A DNA stretch of 5,027 bases. Source: Planococcus sp. (in: firmicutes) (GTDB lineage Bacteria > Bacillota > Bacilli > Bacillales_A > Planococcaceae). How positions within the stretch are numbered: the first letter of the stretch is position 1; each line of letters starts with the position of its first letter. The position numbers were made by a program, and so were the translations under genes. Shown one piece after another: positions 1 through 4,707 of this stretch. The stretch lies in NCBI GenBank assembly GCA_030147455.1, contig JASKZU010000158.1, forward strand, positions 1-5,027, in the 5' to 3' direction. Below the pieces are notes generated by a model that saw nothing but the letters and a program-made list of their open reading frames with translations, ran no database searches and had not been told where the DNA came from.

Positions 1-212
1 GCAAGTTTATGGACGAAGTGCTCGGCGATACCGATGACATCACACACTTTGAATATACAAAGCGCAACAACCGGGAACACGGTCCGGTTTTAGTCGGCAT
101 TGAATTGAAAAATCCGAACGATTATGATGCGCTTGTTGAACGCATGGCTGCCAATGGCTTTCCCTATAAGGACATCAATAATGATTCGCTGCTTTTCAAC
201 TTGCTCATTTAA
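1..212 (+). CDS. ilvA: Threonine deaminase, C-terminal end (5' truncated by window)
   Basis: This is the last 69 residues of a biosynthetic threonine dehydratase, the PLP enzyme that converts threonine to 2-oxobutyrate as the first step of isoleucine synthesis. The visible part is the regulatory ACT-like domain, recognised from DDITHFEYTKRNNREHGPVL, then VGIELK and the terminal segment NDSLLFNLLI, which resemble the end of the short Bacillus-type IlvA. The reading frame is open to the left edge, beginning KFMDEVLG, so the ATG at 9 is internal and not the start. The catalytic domain lies outside the window. The stop is TAA at 210-212. No convincing GC-rich terminator follows, only A+T-rich DNA, so where its transcript ends is unclear. 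The family call is firm. The single-domain regulatory form is inferred from the sequence ending. Confidence 0.9.
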   Translation, partial: KFMDEVLGDTDDITHFEYTKRNNREHGPVLVGIELKNPNDYDALVERMAANGFPYKDINNDSLLFNLLI

Positions 213-311
213 ATAATTGTTCAAAGTGCTATTATGATAATTGATTCAGTAAAAGTGAACAGCAAAAAAAGTTGTAAATAGTAAAAAAATATTATTTAGA
301 TTATTCAGTCT

Positions 312-341
312 TTGATATTTACAAATATGCTCACTTATTGT
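312..341 (+). promoter_or_regulatory. Candidate sigma-A promoter for the leader RNA
   Basis: TTGATA (312-317, five of six matches to TTGACA) and TATTGT (336-341, four of six to TATAAT) are separated by 18 bases, which would start transcription near 348. The overlapping pair TTTACA (318-323) and TAGGCT (341-346), 17 apart, is an alternative. A lone TATACA at 365-370 could place the start near 377, just before the folded RNA. The A+T-rich context makes chance matches likely, so only the general location is supported. Confidence 0.35.
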
Positions 342-388
342 AGGCTAATGTTATCAAGCTTTCTTATACAAAATTAAATTTTAAGATG

Positions 389-537
389 TTGCCAATGGGA
401 ACTGGAGTTTAGCATCCAAATGGCTGTTTCAAACGTGTGAGCTTTGCAAGCAGCCCTCTTATCGGACTGTATGGTGAACAATGCTGTATACAGCGCCGAA
501 AACTCCTTCTGGCTAAGGTGTTTTTCGGTGCTTTTTT
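389..537 (+). ncRNA. Structured leader RNA, three-way junction with attenuator layout, class unknown
   Basis: Folding by hand gives a compact three-way junction. P1 pairs GGAGTTT (404-410) with AAACTCC (500-506), and extends outward through GGAA (398-401) with TTCT (507-510) and GCC (391-393) with GGC (511-513). P2 is a hairpin of about 12 bp, 422-433 with 443-455, with one bulged C at 447. P3 pairs CGG-CTGTAT (463-472) with ATACAG-CCG (488-498), with a small internal loop. AGCAT (411-415), just after the P1 5' strand, is complementary to ATGCT (481-485) in the P3 loop, a possible pseudoknot. The 3' strands of P1 and P3 are also the 5' arm of the terminator, so aptamer-like fold and terminator exclude each other. 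This would suit an ON-type riboswitch or attenuator for the HTH gene 75 bases downstream. It could instead be a free-standing small RNA. I see no signature of T-box, TPP, FMN, SAM, lysine, fluoride or c-di-GMP classes. Confidence 0.5.
493..537 (+). terminator. Intrinsic terminator (attenuator candidate)
   Basis: The arm 493-508 pairs with 515-531 over about 15 bp, with one bulged T (521) and one mismatch (T504/T519). The loop CTGGCT is followed directly by six T (532-537). It lies 75 bases before the start of the small HTH gene, so it either ends a small RNA or acts as a conditional attenuator. Its 5' arm overlaps the 3' strand of the P1 stem of the upstream RNA fold, which supports the conditional reading. 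Confidence 0.85.
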
Positions 538-595
538 ATAGGCTCACGTAAACAATTTTCATGGGCGGCAGTAAGGACGGCAGGGCAAATCATGC

Positions 596-601
596 AGGAG
601 G
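596..601 (+). promoter_or_regulatory. Ribosome binding site that fixes the start of the 70-aa HTH gene
   Basis: AGGAGG lies 11 bases before the ATG at 613. The alternative in-frame ATG at 592 precedes this site and has no Shine-Dalgarno sequence of its own. Starting at 613 also lets the protein align from its first residue, without gaps, with the related 77-aa protein downstream. Confidence 0.75.
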
Positions 602-612
602 CGGCAAATTAC

Positions 613-825
613 ATGGACAATCGAAACGACTTATTGAAATTGGACGATGATGAAGTCTACCTGATCCTGTATTTGTGGAAAGTAAAAGGGTTAAAAGCTA
701 AAGACTTGGCCCATCAGTTTCGAGTCAGTGATGATTCCCTGAATGATTTGCTTTTAGGGCACGTGAGAAAAGATTGCTATAAAGGATTCCATCAAATTGA
801 AAAATATTTAGTCGAAACTACTTGA
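613..825 (+). CDS. Small helix-turn-helix-like protein, first of a tandem pair
   Basis: This is a 70-residue hypothetical protein with no signal peptide or membrane segment. I do not recognise a named family. The central part LKAKDLAHQFRVSDDSLNDL (about residues 27-46) has the spacing of a helix-turn-helix, with a conserved VS at the turn, followed by G49, R52 and C55. The first helix carries EVYLILY (14-20). It aligns gap-free with the 77-aa product at 973-1206, with 20 identities over 70 positions: VY-ILY, L27, A29, L32, Q35, VS, G49, R52, C55, F59, E63 and L66 among them. The small size, with no effector or enzyme domain, suits a compact DNA-binding regulator or an adaptor. The start at 613 is chosen for AGGAGG at 596-601. 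Expression may be controlled by the leader RNA and terminator just upstream. The HTH call is inferred from pattern only. Confidence 0.75.
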   Translation: MDNRNDLLKLDDDEVYLILYLWKVKGLKAKDLAHQFRVSDDSLNDLLLGHVRKDCYKGFHQIEKYLVETT

Positions 826-861
826 GCCGGAGATAACAAAGAGGAGAAAATCCGCAAAAGA

Positions 862-966
862 ATGGGCACTTGCTGCACGGGAAAAGTTATGGAAGTCCGT
901 AAAACGGGTAGACAGGTATTGGAAATAGGAACAACAGAGGCTGGTTTATATTTGAAAGGGAGGTAG
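862..966 (+). CDS. Possible 34-codon micro-ORF between the HTH genes
   Basis: An ATG opens a 34-residue frame (begins MGTCCTGKVMEVRKTGRQVL, ends YLKGR). A purine-rich AAAGAGGAG (838-846) precedes it by 15 bases, longer than ideal. The stop TAG (964-966) overlaps the Shine-Dalgarno sequence of the next gene (956-964), as in translationally coupled genes. The frame is the same as that of the 70-aa HTH gene upstream and stays open from its TGA (823-825), so it could also be a former C-terminal extension cut off by a stop codon. It has two adjacent cysteines and no membrane segment. No family is recognised. It could be chance, since an open frame this short is not strong evidence. Confidence 0.3.
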   Translation: MGTCCTGKVMEVRKTGRQVLEIGTTEAGLYLKGR

Positions 967-972
967 CGCATT

Positions 973-1206
973 ATGACCACTACGCAGGAGTTGAGCAGGA
1001 TCAGCGATGAAGCTGTTTACCGCATTTTGTATTTTTACCATATCGAACAGCTTTCGGCGTCACAGCTGGGCGCCCAATACGGTGTCAGCGTTTTGACGAT
1101 TGAAGGCATCGTAAAAGGCCGCTACCGCTCAAAATGTCATGAAAATTTTATGCTGGTCGAAGGGATCTTGGAACGGCGGCTCACCAAACGTGTAGAAAGC
1201 CAATAA
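973..1206 (+). CDS. Small helix-turn-helix-like protein, second of a tandem pair
   Basis: This 77-residue protein is preceded by an excellent ribosome binding site, AAAGGGAGGT (955-964), 8 bases from the ATG. It is the paralogue of the 70-aa protein upstream and shares the VY-ILY first helix, a putative helix-turn-helix at about residues 27-48 (LSASQLGAQYGVSVLTIEGI) and the following G49, R52 and C55. Its C-terminal tail ERRLTKRVESQ is basic and slightly longer. The YGVS--TI--I--G pattern is what many small DNA-binding HTH domains show, so nucleic-acid binding is a reasonable inference, but no target or partner is visible. It is the last gene of the block and is closed by the terminator at 1213-1258. 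Co-transcription with the first copy is likely, because no terminator separates them. Confidence 0.8.
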   Translation: MTTTQELSRISDEAVYRILYFYHIEQLSASQLGAQYGVSVLTIEGIVKGRYRSKCHENFMLVEGILERRLTKRVESQ

Positions 1207-1212
1207 TTAGCT

Positions 1213-1258
1213 GCAACAAAAAACCAGAAGCGATCCATCGCTTCTGGTTTTTTGTTGC
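1213..1258. terminator. Bidirectional intrinsic terminator between HTH and msrAB genes
   Basis: A near-perfect inverted repeat: the core CCAGAAGCGA pairs with TCGCTTCTGG around a TCCA loop. It is flanked by A6 on the left and T6 on the right, and extended by GCAAC and GTTGC. Each strand therefore has a GC-containing stem followed by a U run. It serves the plus-strand HTH gene (stop at 1206) and the convergent msrAB gene (stop at 1261-1263). Confidence 0.93.
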
Positions 1259-1260
1259 TT

Positions 1261-2367
1261 TTATTCAATGGAATCGACTAATTCACCATAGCCTTGAGCT
1301 TCCATGTCAGCGGCCGGGATGAACTTCAGCGCGGCGCTGTTCATGCAGTAGCGGAGTCCGCCCTTATCTTCCGGCCCGTCCGTAAAGACATGGCCCAAAT
1401 GACTGTCGCCTGTTCGGCTTCTCACTTCAGTCCGTACCGAAAATAAAGTCCGGTCTTCGTGTTCTGTCACAACTGACGGATCGATCGGTTTGGTAAAGCT
1501 TGGCCATCCGGTTTTAGAATCAAACTTGTCTTTCGATGAAAACAGCGGCTCACCGGTAGCGATGTCAACATAAATGCCAGGTTCGTAAAGGTCGTGGTAT
1601 TCATTTGAAAACGCCGATTCGGTGCCGTCTTCCTGAGTCACACGATATTGCTCGGCTGTGAGCTGGGAACGCAGTTCTTCCTCGCTTGGCTTTGGATAGT
1701 CAAGCGGGTCAATAGCAACGTCTGATGGAACCTGCTGGTTTTCCAAGCTGCTGAAGTCGACATGGCAATAGCCGTCCGGATTTTTCTCTAAATAATCCTG
1801 ATGGTAAGTTTCAGCCAAGTAATAATGCGTCAGCGGCTCTACTTCGGTGACAATTGGTTTGTCGTAATCGTTTTGTTTTTCCGCAACGACACCGTTAATG
1901 AGAGACTGGTCATCTGGCTCATCGTAAAAAATAGCGGTGCGGTATTGATTGCCGCGGTCGTTTCCTTGCTGATCGACAAGGGTCGGGTCAATGATCAGGA
2001 AATAGCGGTCAAGCAGCTCTTCCAAAGTGACGCGTTCCGGGTCATAGCGCAAATGAACTGTTTCTGCGTACCCGGTTTTTCCGGTCAAAACTTCTTCGTA
2101 AGTCGGATTTTCGGTTGTGCCGCCTGCATAACCGGAAGTCGTATCGTATACGCCGTAAATGCGTGCCATATATGCCTCGACTCCCCAGAAACAGCCGCCT
2201 GCAAACCAAATATCCTGCAGGTTATCGGTGTCGAATGTTAGCTCATCGTTCGGGTTGTCGGGAAAGCGTTGGTCTTTTTGGGCCGTTGCGGATCCACTGA
2301 TCGATTCGCTTGAGCATCCCCATAGAAGCATTAGCATCAAGACAGGAAGAATCACTTTATTCATCAT
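1261..2367 (-). CDS. msrAB: Lipoprotein peptide-methionine sulfoxide reductase MsrA-MsrB fusion
   Basis: This 368-residue bifunctional repair enzyme reduces both the S (MsrA) and R (MsrB) forms of methionine sulfoxide in proteins. A short hydrophobic signal ends in the lipobox LLWGC, so Cys18 should be lipidated and the enzyme held on the outer face of the membrane. The MsrA domain (about 50-210) has the catalytic motif FAGGCFWGVE with Cys59, and Cys201 in NPDGYCHVDF is the likely recycling cysteine. The MsrB domain (about 230-365) has GEPLFSSKDKFDS, GWPSFTKPI, SRTGDSHLGHVF and catalytic Cys341 in RYCMNSAALKF. The usual resolving cysteine before GWPSF is Thr286, and the zinc-binding CxxC pairs of some MsrBs are absent. 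Only four cysteines exist (18, 59, 201, 341). AAAGGCGG lies 8 bases before the first of two adjacent ATGs, and either could be used. The gene is monocistronic, ending at a bidirectional terminator. No clear promoter was found. Confidence 0.95.
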   Translation of the reverse strand: MMNKVILPVLMLMLLWGCSSESISGSATAQKDQRFPDNPNDELTFDTDNLQDIWFAGGCFWGVEAYMARIYGVYDTTSGYAGGTTENPTYEEVLTGKTGYAETVHLRYDPERVTLEELLDRYFLIIDPTLVDQQGNDRGNQYRTAIFYDEPDDQSLINGVVAEKQNDYDKPIVTEVEPLTHYYLAETYHQDYLEKNPDGYCHVDFSSLENQQVPSDVAIDPLDYPKPSEEELRSQLTAEQYRVTQEDGTESAFSNEYHDLYEPGIYVDIATGEPLFSSKDKFDSKTGWPSFTKPIDPSVVTEHEDRTLFSVRTEVRSRTGDSHLGHVFTDGPEDKGGLRYCMNSAALKFIPAADMEAQGYGELVDSIE

Positions 2368-2499
2368 CGTTCGTTCCGCCTTTCTTTATCTATCTGGTTG
2401 TGTGGCAGATAAGTTATCCGGCAGCGATTTGTGCCAGTCCTAGTAAATGGTGTCATAAAAATAGCCTTTGTATGTTTTGGCGATAATGATTGGGTAATG

Positions 2500-2649
2500 T
2501 CATAATATCATCAATATCCAAAGAATGATTGCAACTGCGCTCGGAAGCATGCCTTTCTTCAGTGTTTTTGACAATAAATAGACAACATGCCTTGTAGAGT
2601 GGGTTTCTGCATCTACAGCTTTGGCTGCAGCGTCTATCCCTTTGTCCAA
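2500..2649 (-). CDS. Possible small membrane protein or gene remnant
   Basis: The minus-strand frame reads as plausible protein. From a TTG at 2649 it gives 49 residues: a charged amphipathic half (LDKGIDAAAKAVDAETHSTR), then HVVYLLSKTLKKG and a C-terminal hydrophobic helix, SAVAIILWILMIL, that could span the membrane. The frame stays open to 2754, but the part beyond about 2655 is proline- and cysteine-rich and runs antisense into the PAP2 gene start, so it is probably not coding. No Shine-Dalgarno sequence precedes the TTG, and no ATG lies upstream of the amphipathic half. This is either a small gene with a non-standard start, a 5'-decayed remnant, or chance. No family is recognised. Confidence 0.28.
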   Translation of the reverse strand: MDKGIDAAAKAVDAETHSTRHVVYLLSKTLKKGMLPSAVAIILWILMIL

Positions 2650-2664
2650 CTTGTTCAGTATGCA

Positions 2665-2690
2665 GAGTAAAGGCAGGGAAGGAAGGGTAT
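2665..2690 (+). promoter_or_regulatory. Sigma-B-like promoter candidate for the PAP2 gene
   Basis: GAGTAA (2665-2670, four of six matches to GTTTAA) is followed after 14 bases by GGGTAT (2685-2690), an exact match to the sigma-B -10 element. Transcription would start close to 2697, about 30 bases before the ATG and just ahead of the AGGAG ribosome binding site (2715-2719). The overlapping TATAAA (2688-2693) could instead be a sigma-A -10 box, but nothing like TTGACA lies 16-18 bases upstream. The call rests on motif matching alone. Confidence 0.4.
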
Positions 2691-2726
2691 AAAAAGGCGA
2701 GAGATCAAAACAGTAGGAGCGGTTAA

Positions 2727-3461
2727 ATGAAAAGAGAGACAAAACGGTCGACACTTGCCATACTCATGTTGATGAGCGGGCTTGGATTGGCTGCATTATT
2801 TATTTTGTTGTTTGCAGAACTGGCGGAAAAGATGCTGGAAGATGAACTGGGGCTTTTTGATGTCTTTTTCATCTATTTGCTCAAGCTATTTGAAAGCGGC
2901 CCAATGGATTTAATTATGTTCATCTTTACTGAAATGGGCTCGGTCCGCTTTATCACTACCTTATCGATTATCGTGTTATGCATCTTGCTATTCCGCATGC
3001 GCGATAAGTGGGGAGCTTTATTTTTCTTGATTGCAGTCGGCGGGGGGGCGCTATTGACGATTTTGCTGAAGCATTTGTTTAGCCGGGAACGGCCAAGCAT
3101 CAATGAAGCGATTGACGCGGTCGGCTATAGTTTTCCAAGTGGGCATTCAATGGGATCGCTCATTTTCTATGGTTTTCTCGTTTACCTGATCATCAGGTCG
3201 AGCAACAGAGAGTGGCTGAGATGGGTGTCTTTTGCGGGGCTGAGCTTGCTCGTCCTGCTGATTGGGACGAGTCGTATTTACTTGAGCGCGCATTATCCAA
3301 GCGATGTGGCGGCAGGCTATATTGCAGGGATGATTTGGCTCGTGTTGAGCTTGATGGCACTAGAGTGGATTCAATGGAACCAAAAAAGCCGTGTGCCTGC
3401 TGTCAACGCATTGCGGAAAATACTTACGCCGCTTTACCGGGCAGTCGTCAAAAAAATATAA
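2727..3461 (+). CDS. PAP2-family membrane phosphatase
   Basis: This 244-residue integral membrane protein belongs to the type 2 phosphatidic acid phosphatase superfamily, whose bacterial members dephosphorylate lipid phosphates such as phosphatidate, phosphatidylglycerol phosphate or undecaprenyl pyrophosphate. All three signature motifs are present: KHLFSRERP (K115, R122, P123), FPSGH (137-141 region, catalytic H140) and SRIYLSAHYPSD (R183, nucleophile H189, D193). Hydrophobic segments at about 10-30, 45-68, 73-90, 97-114, 142-157, 166-181 and 196-213 match the usual six-helix fold, with the active site at the outer membrane face. The ATG is preceded by AGGAG (2715-2719) at 7 bases. The gene stands alone, with a candidate stress promoter upstream and a strong terminator overlapping its stop. 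The substrate cannot be told from sequence, and a BcrC-like bacitracin-resistance role is only one possibility. Confidence 0.93.
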   Translation: MKRETKRSTLAILMLMSGLGLAALFILLFAELAEKMLEDELGLFDVFFIYLLKLFESGPMDLIMFIFTEMGSVRFITTLSIIVLCILLFRMRDKWGALFFLIAVGGGALLTILLKHLFSRERPSINEAIDAVGYSFPSGHSMGSLIFYGFLVYLIIRSSNREWLRWVSFAGLSLLVLLIGTSRIYLSAHYPSDVAAGYIAGMIWLVLSLMALEWIQWNQKSRVPAVNALRKILTPLYRAVVKKI

Positions 3462-3498
3462 ACAAAAAAGCCGCCGGTTAGGGCGGCTTTTTTGTTTA
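3459..3498. terminator. Bidirectional intrinsic terminator, perfect 17-bp stem
   Basis: The arms 3459-3475 and 3482-3498 are perfect reverse complements around the loop GGTTAG. The core is GCCGCC with GGCGGC, flanked by A6 and T6 so that both strands end in a U run. The left arm begins at the TAA stop of the PAP2 gene (3459-3461). On the minus strand it lies about 40 bases after the STAS gene stop, so it serves both convergent genes. Confidence 0.95.
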
Positions 3499-3537
3499 TT
3501 GTTTGCGTAATGATAGAAGAAGTGCGAAAAAATTGCT

Positions 3538-4563
3538 TTACTTATTTATTTGGCTGAGCGTGCGTCCGCTTCGGCCCAGTGCGTAATAAATCCCGTGCTG
3601 GAGCGTCTGCAGCGTTTCGAATTTGGATAAATCCTGCATTGTCCGGGCGATGATCAAGGCCAATTCAGGCGATACGCCGACAAGGATCGTCTCGGTTCCA
3701 AGAAGGCGCGCCGCGGCAGCCAATTTATCGATCAGCTGTGCGGTATGTTCAGAGATATTGCGGTTTAAGCCCGTCAAATCCAAAAGCAGGAACTCTGCTT
3801 GGCGCCGCGGCAATTCGCTCAATGTATTGTTGATCAAATCTTCTGCACGGTCGTCCTCGTCATAGCTTCCGATCATCGGCACGACGATGATGCCTTCGAG
3901 CACAGGAATGACCGGAGATGAAAGTTCACGCACCAGTTTTTGAAGCATCTTTGTTTTCTCATCAACCATCTGTTCAAGTTGGCGAATTTGGTTAGCTTCC
4001 TGGCGCTTGGACAGTTCACGGATGTTTTGCTGGACCGTCACTTCTGACAAATAGTACTCGACGATGCTGTAGGGCTGCTCGTCGTTTTGGTAGCGGATGG
4101 TCCGGTACCAAAAGTTCTGCCCGAATAAGCCTGTCAATACGCCAGCGTAGTGGGAAGGGACAAATATGCCTTCCAAACCTTTATGATTCAACTGATTCAT
4201 TTTGAATTCCCAGTCGTCTTGGATGTGCAGTGTAAACTTGCCATTTTCCATGTCCATCTCGACAATCTCCACTTTGCCCCATCCGGCTGGGGCATAAGTA
4301 TTGGAAATCCAATCGACAACGTTGCTGGCATCGATATTTTTCAAGTCGCGGAAGCCTTCGCCCACCACAATTCCTTGGCGAAAACCAGTTGTTTCCAGTA
4401 CCAATTGGGTCGCTTCTGTTCCGGCAATTTCTCGGATGGTATCAAAAAATGTTTCCATGGCAGATGTCCAGAAAAAGGCCACATCGCCTCCGTCAAACAA
4501 CACTTCCCCTGTTTCCAAATCCCATTTTAATTCAACTGCACCAATTTTGATTTCTTTTTTCAT
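3538..4563 (-). CDS. STAS-domain regulator, RsbR-type, with N-terminal putative sensor domain
   Basis: This 341-residue cytosolic protein resembles the RsbR co-antagonists of the stressosome. Residues about 215-338 form a STAS domain that follows RsbR closely: SSPVIPVLEGIIVVPMIGS, the LLLDLTGL strand, LLGTETILVGVSPELA and FETLQTLQHGIYYAL. By hand alignment, Ser233 and Ser271 occupy the places of the two phosphorylated threonines of B. subtilis RsbRA (T171, T205), so phosphorylation by an RsbT-like kinase is possible. Residues about 178-212 (RELSKRQEANQIRQLEQMVD) look like a coiled-coil linker. Residues 1-177 are a mixed domain resembling the V4R/XylR-N sensory type (for example SHYAGVLTGLFGQNF), a low-certainty guess; it has no cysteines, so metal binding like some V4R proteins is unlikely. 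The start at 4563 has GGGAGG 7 bases upstream. The longer frame from 4653 has no ribosome binding site. No rsbS, rsbT or kinase gene is visible. Confidence 0.85.
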   Translation of the reverse strand: MKKEIKIGAVELKWDLETGEVLFDGGDVAFFWTSAMETFFDTIREIAGTEATQLVLETTGFRQGIVVGEGFRDLKNIDASNVVDWISNTYAPAGWGKVEIVEMDMENGKFTLHIQDDWEFKMNQLNHKGLEGIFVPSHYAGVLTGLFGQNFWYRTIRYQNDEQPYSIVEYYLSEVTVQQNIRELSKRQEANQIRQLEQMVDEKTKMLQKLVRELSSPVIPVLEGIIVVPMIGSYDEDDRAEDLINNTLSELPRRQAEFLLLDLTGLNRNISEHTAQLIDKLAAAARLLGTETILVGVSPELALIIARTMQDLSKFETLQTLQHGIYYALGRSGRTLSQINK

Positions 4564-4570
4564 CGACTTG

Positions 4571-4576
4571 CCTCCC
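4571..4576 (-). promoter_or_regulatory. Ribosome binding site fixing the STAS gene start
   Basis: GGGAGG on the minus strand (CCTCCC on plus) lies 7 bases before the ATG at 4563. This rules against the in-frame ATG 30 codons further upstream at 4653, which has only A+T-rich sequence before it. The extra 30 residues from that start are basic and do not resemble the rest of the domain. Confidence 0.85.
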
Positions 4577-4680
4577 GATTCTTTCTTGTTGCGTTGACCT
4601 GCAAAAGCAGGCAGTTGCTTTAGGTATTCCCGGACTGCCTTGAAAATATGCACAGTGAAGAAATAAGGAATTTGGCTATT

Positions 4681-4707
4681 AAAAAAGCCTGGAAACTAAC
4701 TCCAGGC
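4681..4707 (-). terminator. Intrinsic terminator overlapping the end of the MEDS gene
   Basis: On the minus strand GCCTGGA pairs with TCCAGGC (7 bp) around a 7-base loop, then a run of six T (A6 at 4681-4686 on plus). The loop contains the TAG stop of the MEDS gene, and the left arm encodes its last residues. This probably separates most MEDS transcription from the STAS gene, which starts 118 bases beyond the T run. Confidence 0.85.

Larger units (their letters stand above)
213..591 (+). other. Intergenic gap between ilvA and the small HTH gene
   Basis: This 379-base gap has no convincing ORF. Bases 213-380 are strongly A+T-rich and contain the short palindrome ATTATGATAAT (231-241) and a plausible sigma-A promoter (312-341). 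Bases 389-537 hold the structured RNA and terminator described separately. Bases 538-591 link the terminator to the next gene and include a G-rich stretch with GGCGGCAG and GACGGCAGGG. An ATG at 471 opens 26 codons and one at 561 opens 30 codons, but neither has a ribosome binding site. Confidence 0.7.
2368..2726. other. Intergenic region between divergent msrAB and PAP2 genes
   Basis: This 359-base gap must hold the start signals for both divergent genes. Next to msrAB lies its ribosome binding site (CCGCCTTT on the plus strand, 2376-2383) and an 11-bp palindrome GATAAGTTATC (2408-2418). Further right are a weak sigma-B-like pair, GTTTTG (2474-2479) and GGGTAA (2492-2497), and a poor sigma-A-like pair, TTGGCG (2477-2482) and CATAAT (2501-2506). 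A possible small minus-strand ORF lies at 2500-2649, and the better sigma-B-like promoter at 2665-2690. No terminator-like hairpin was seen. Confidence 0.6.

Noticed and set aside
219..260. Possible ilvA terminator from GTTCA (219-223) and TGAAC (256-260)
   Set aside because: The stem is only 5 bp with a loop of over 30 bases and has no T run, so it is not a credible intrinsic terminator.
592..612. Upstream ATG for the first HTH gene
   Set aside because: The AGGAGG site lies after this ATG, and alignment with the paralogue begins at the ATG at 613.
886..911. Sigma-B-like GTTATG-14-GGGTAG before the second HTH gene
   Set aside because: Only a partial match to both elements, inside a possible micro-ORF, and readily explained by chance.
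792..980. Minus-strand frame across the two HTH genes
   Set aside because: It has no ribosome binding site and no protein-like pattern, and is antisense to better-supported plus-strand genes.
1801..2443. Plus-strand open frames opposite msrAB (1801-2241, 2115-2300, 2159-2443)
   Set aside because: They lie antisense to a well-supported gene with complete MsrA and MsrB motifs, lack ribosome binding sites and have no recognisable protein features.
3212..3481. Second plus-strand frame overlapping the PAP2 gene
   Set aside because: It overlaps the catalytic third motif of the PAP2 protein in another frame, reads cysteine- and arginine-rich, and runs through the terminator.
3623..4597. Plus-strand open frames opposite the STAS gene (3623-3865, 4150-4530, 4301-4597)
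   Set aside because: They are shadows of the minus-strand STAS gene, whose domain motifs and ribosome binding site are clear.
4626..4651. Sigma-B-like GGGAAT element upstream of the STAS gene (minus strand)
   Set aside because: The -10 element fits, but the hexamer 14 bases upstream (GCATAT) matches GTTTAA at only three positions, so it is too weak to list as a promoter.
4564..4653. N-terminal extension of the STAS protein from an ATG at 4653
   Set aside because: It has no Shine-Dalgarno sequence. An excellent site precedes the ATG at 4563, and this stretch more likely holds the promoter and 5' leader.
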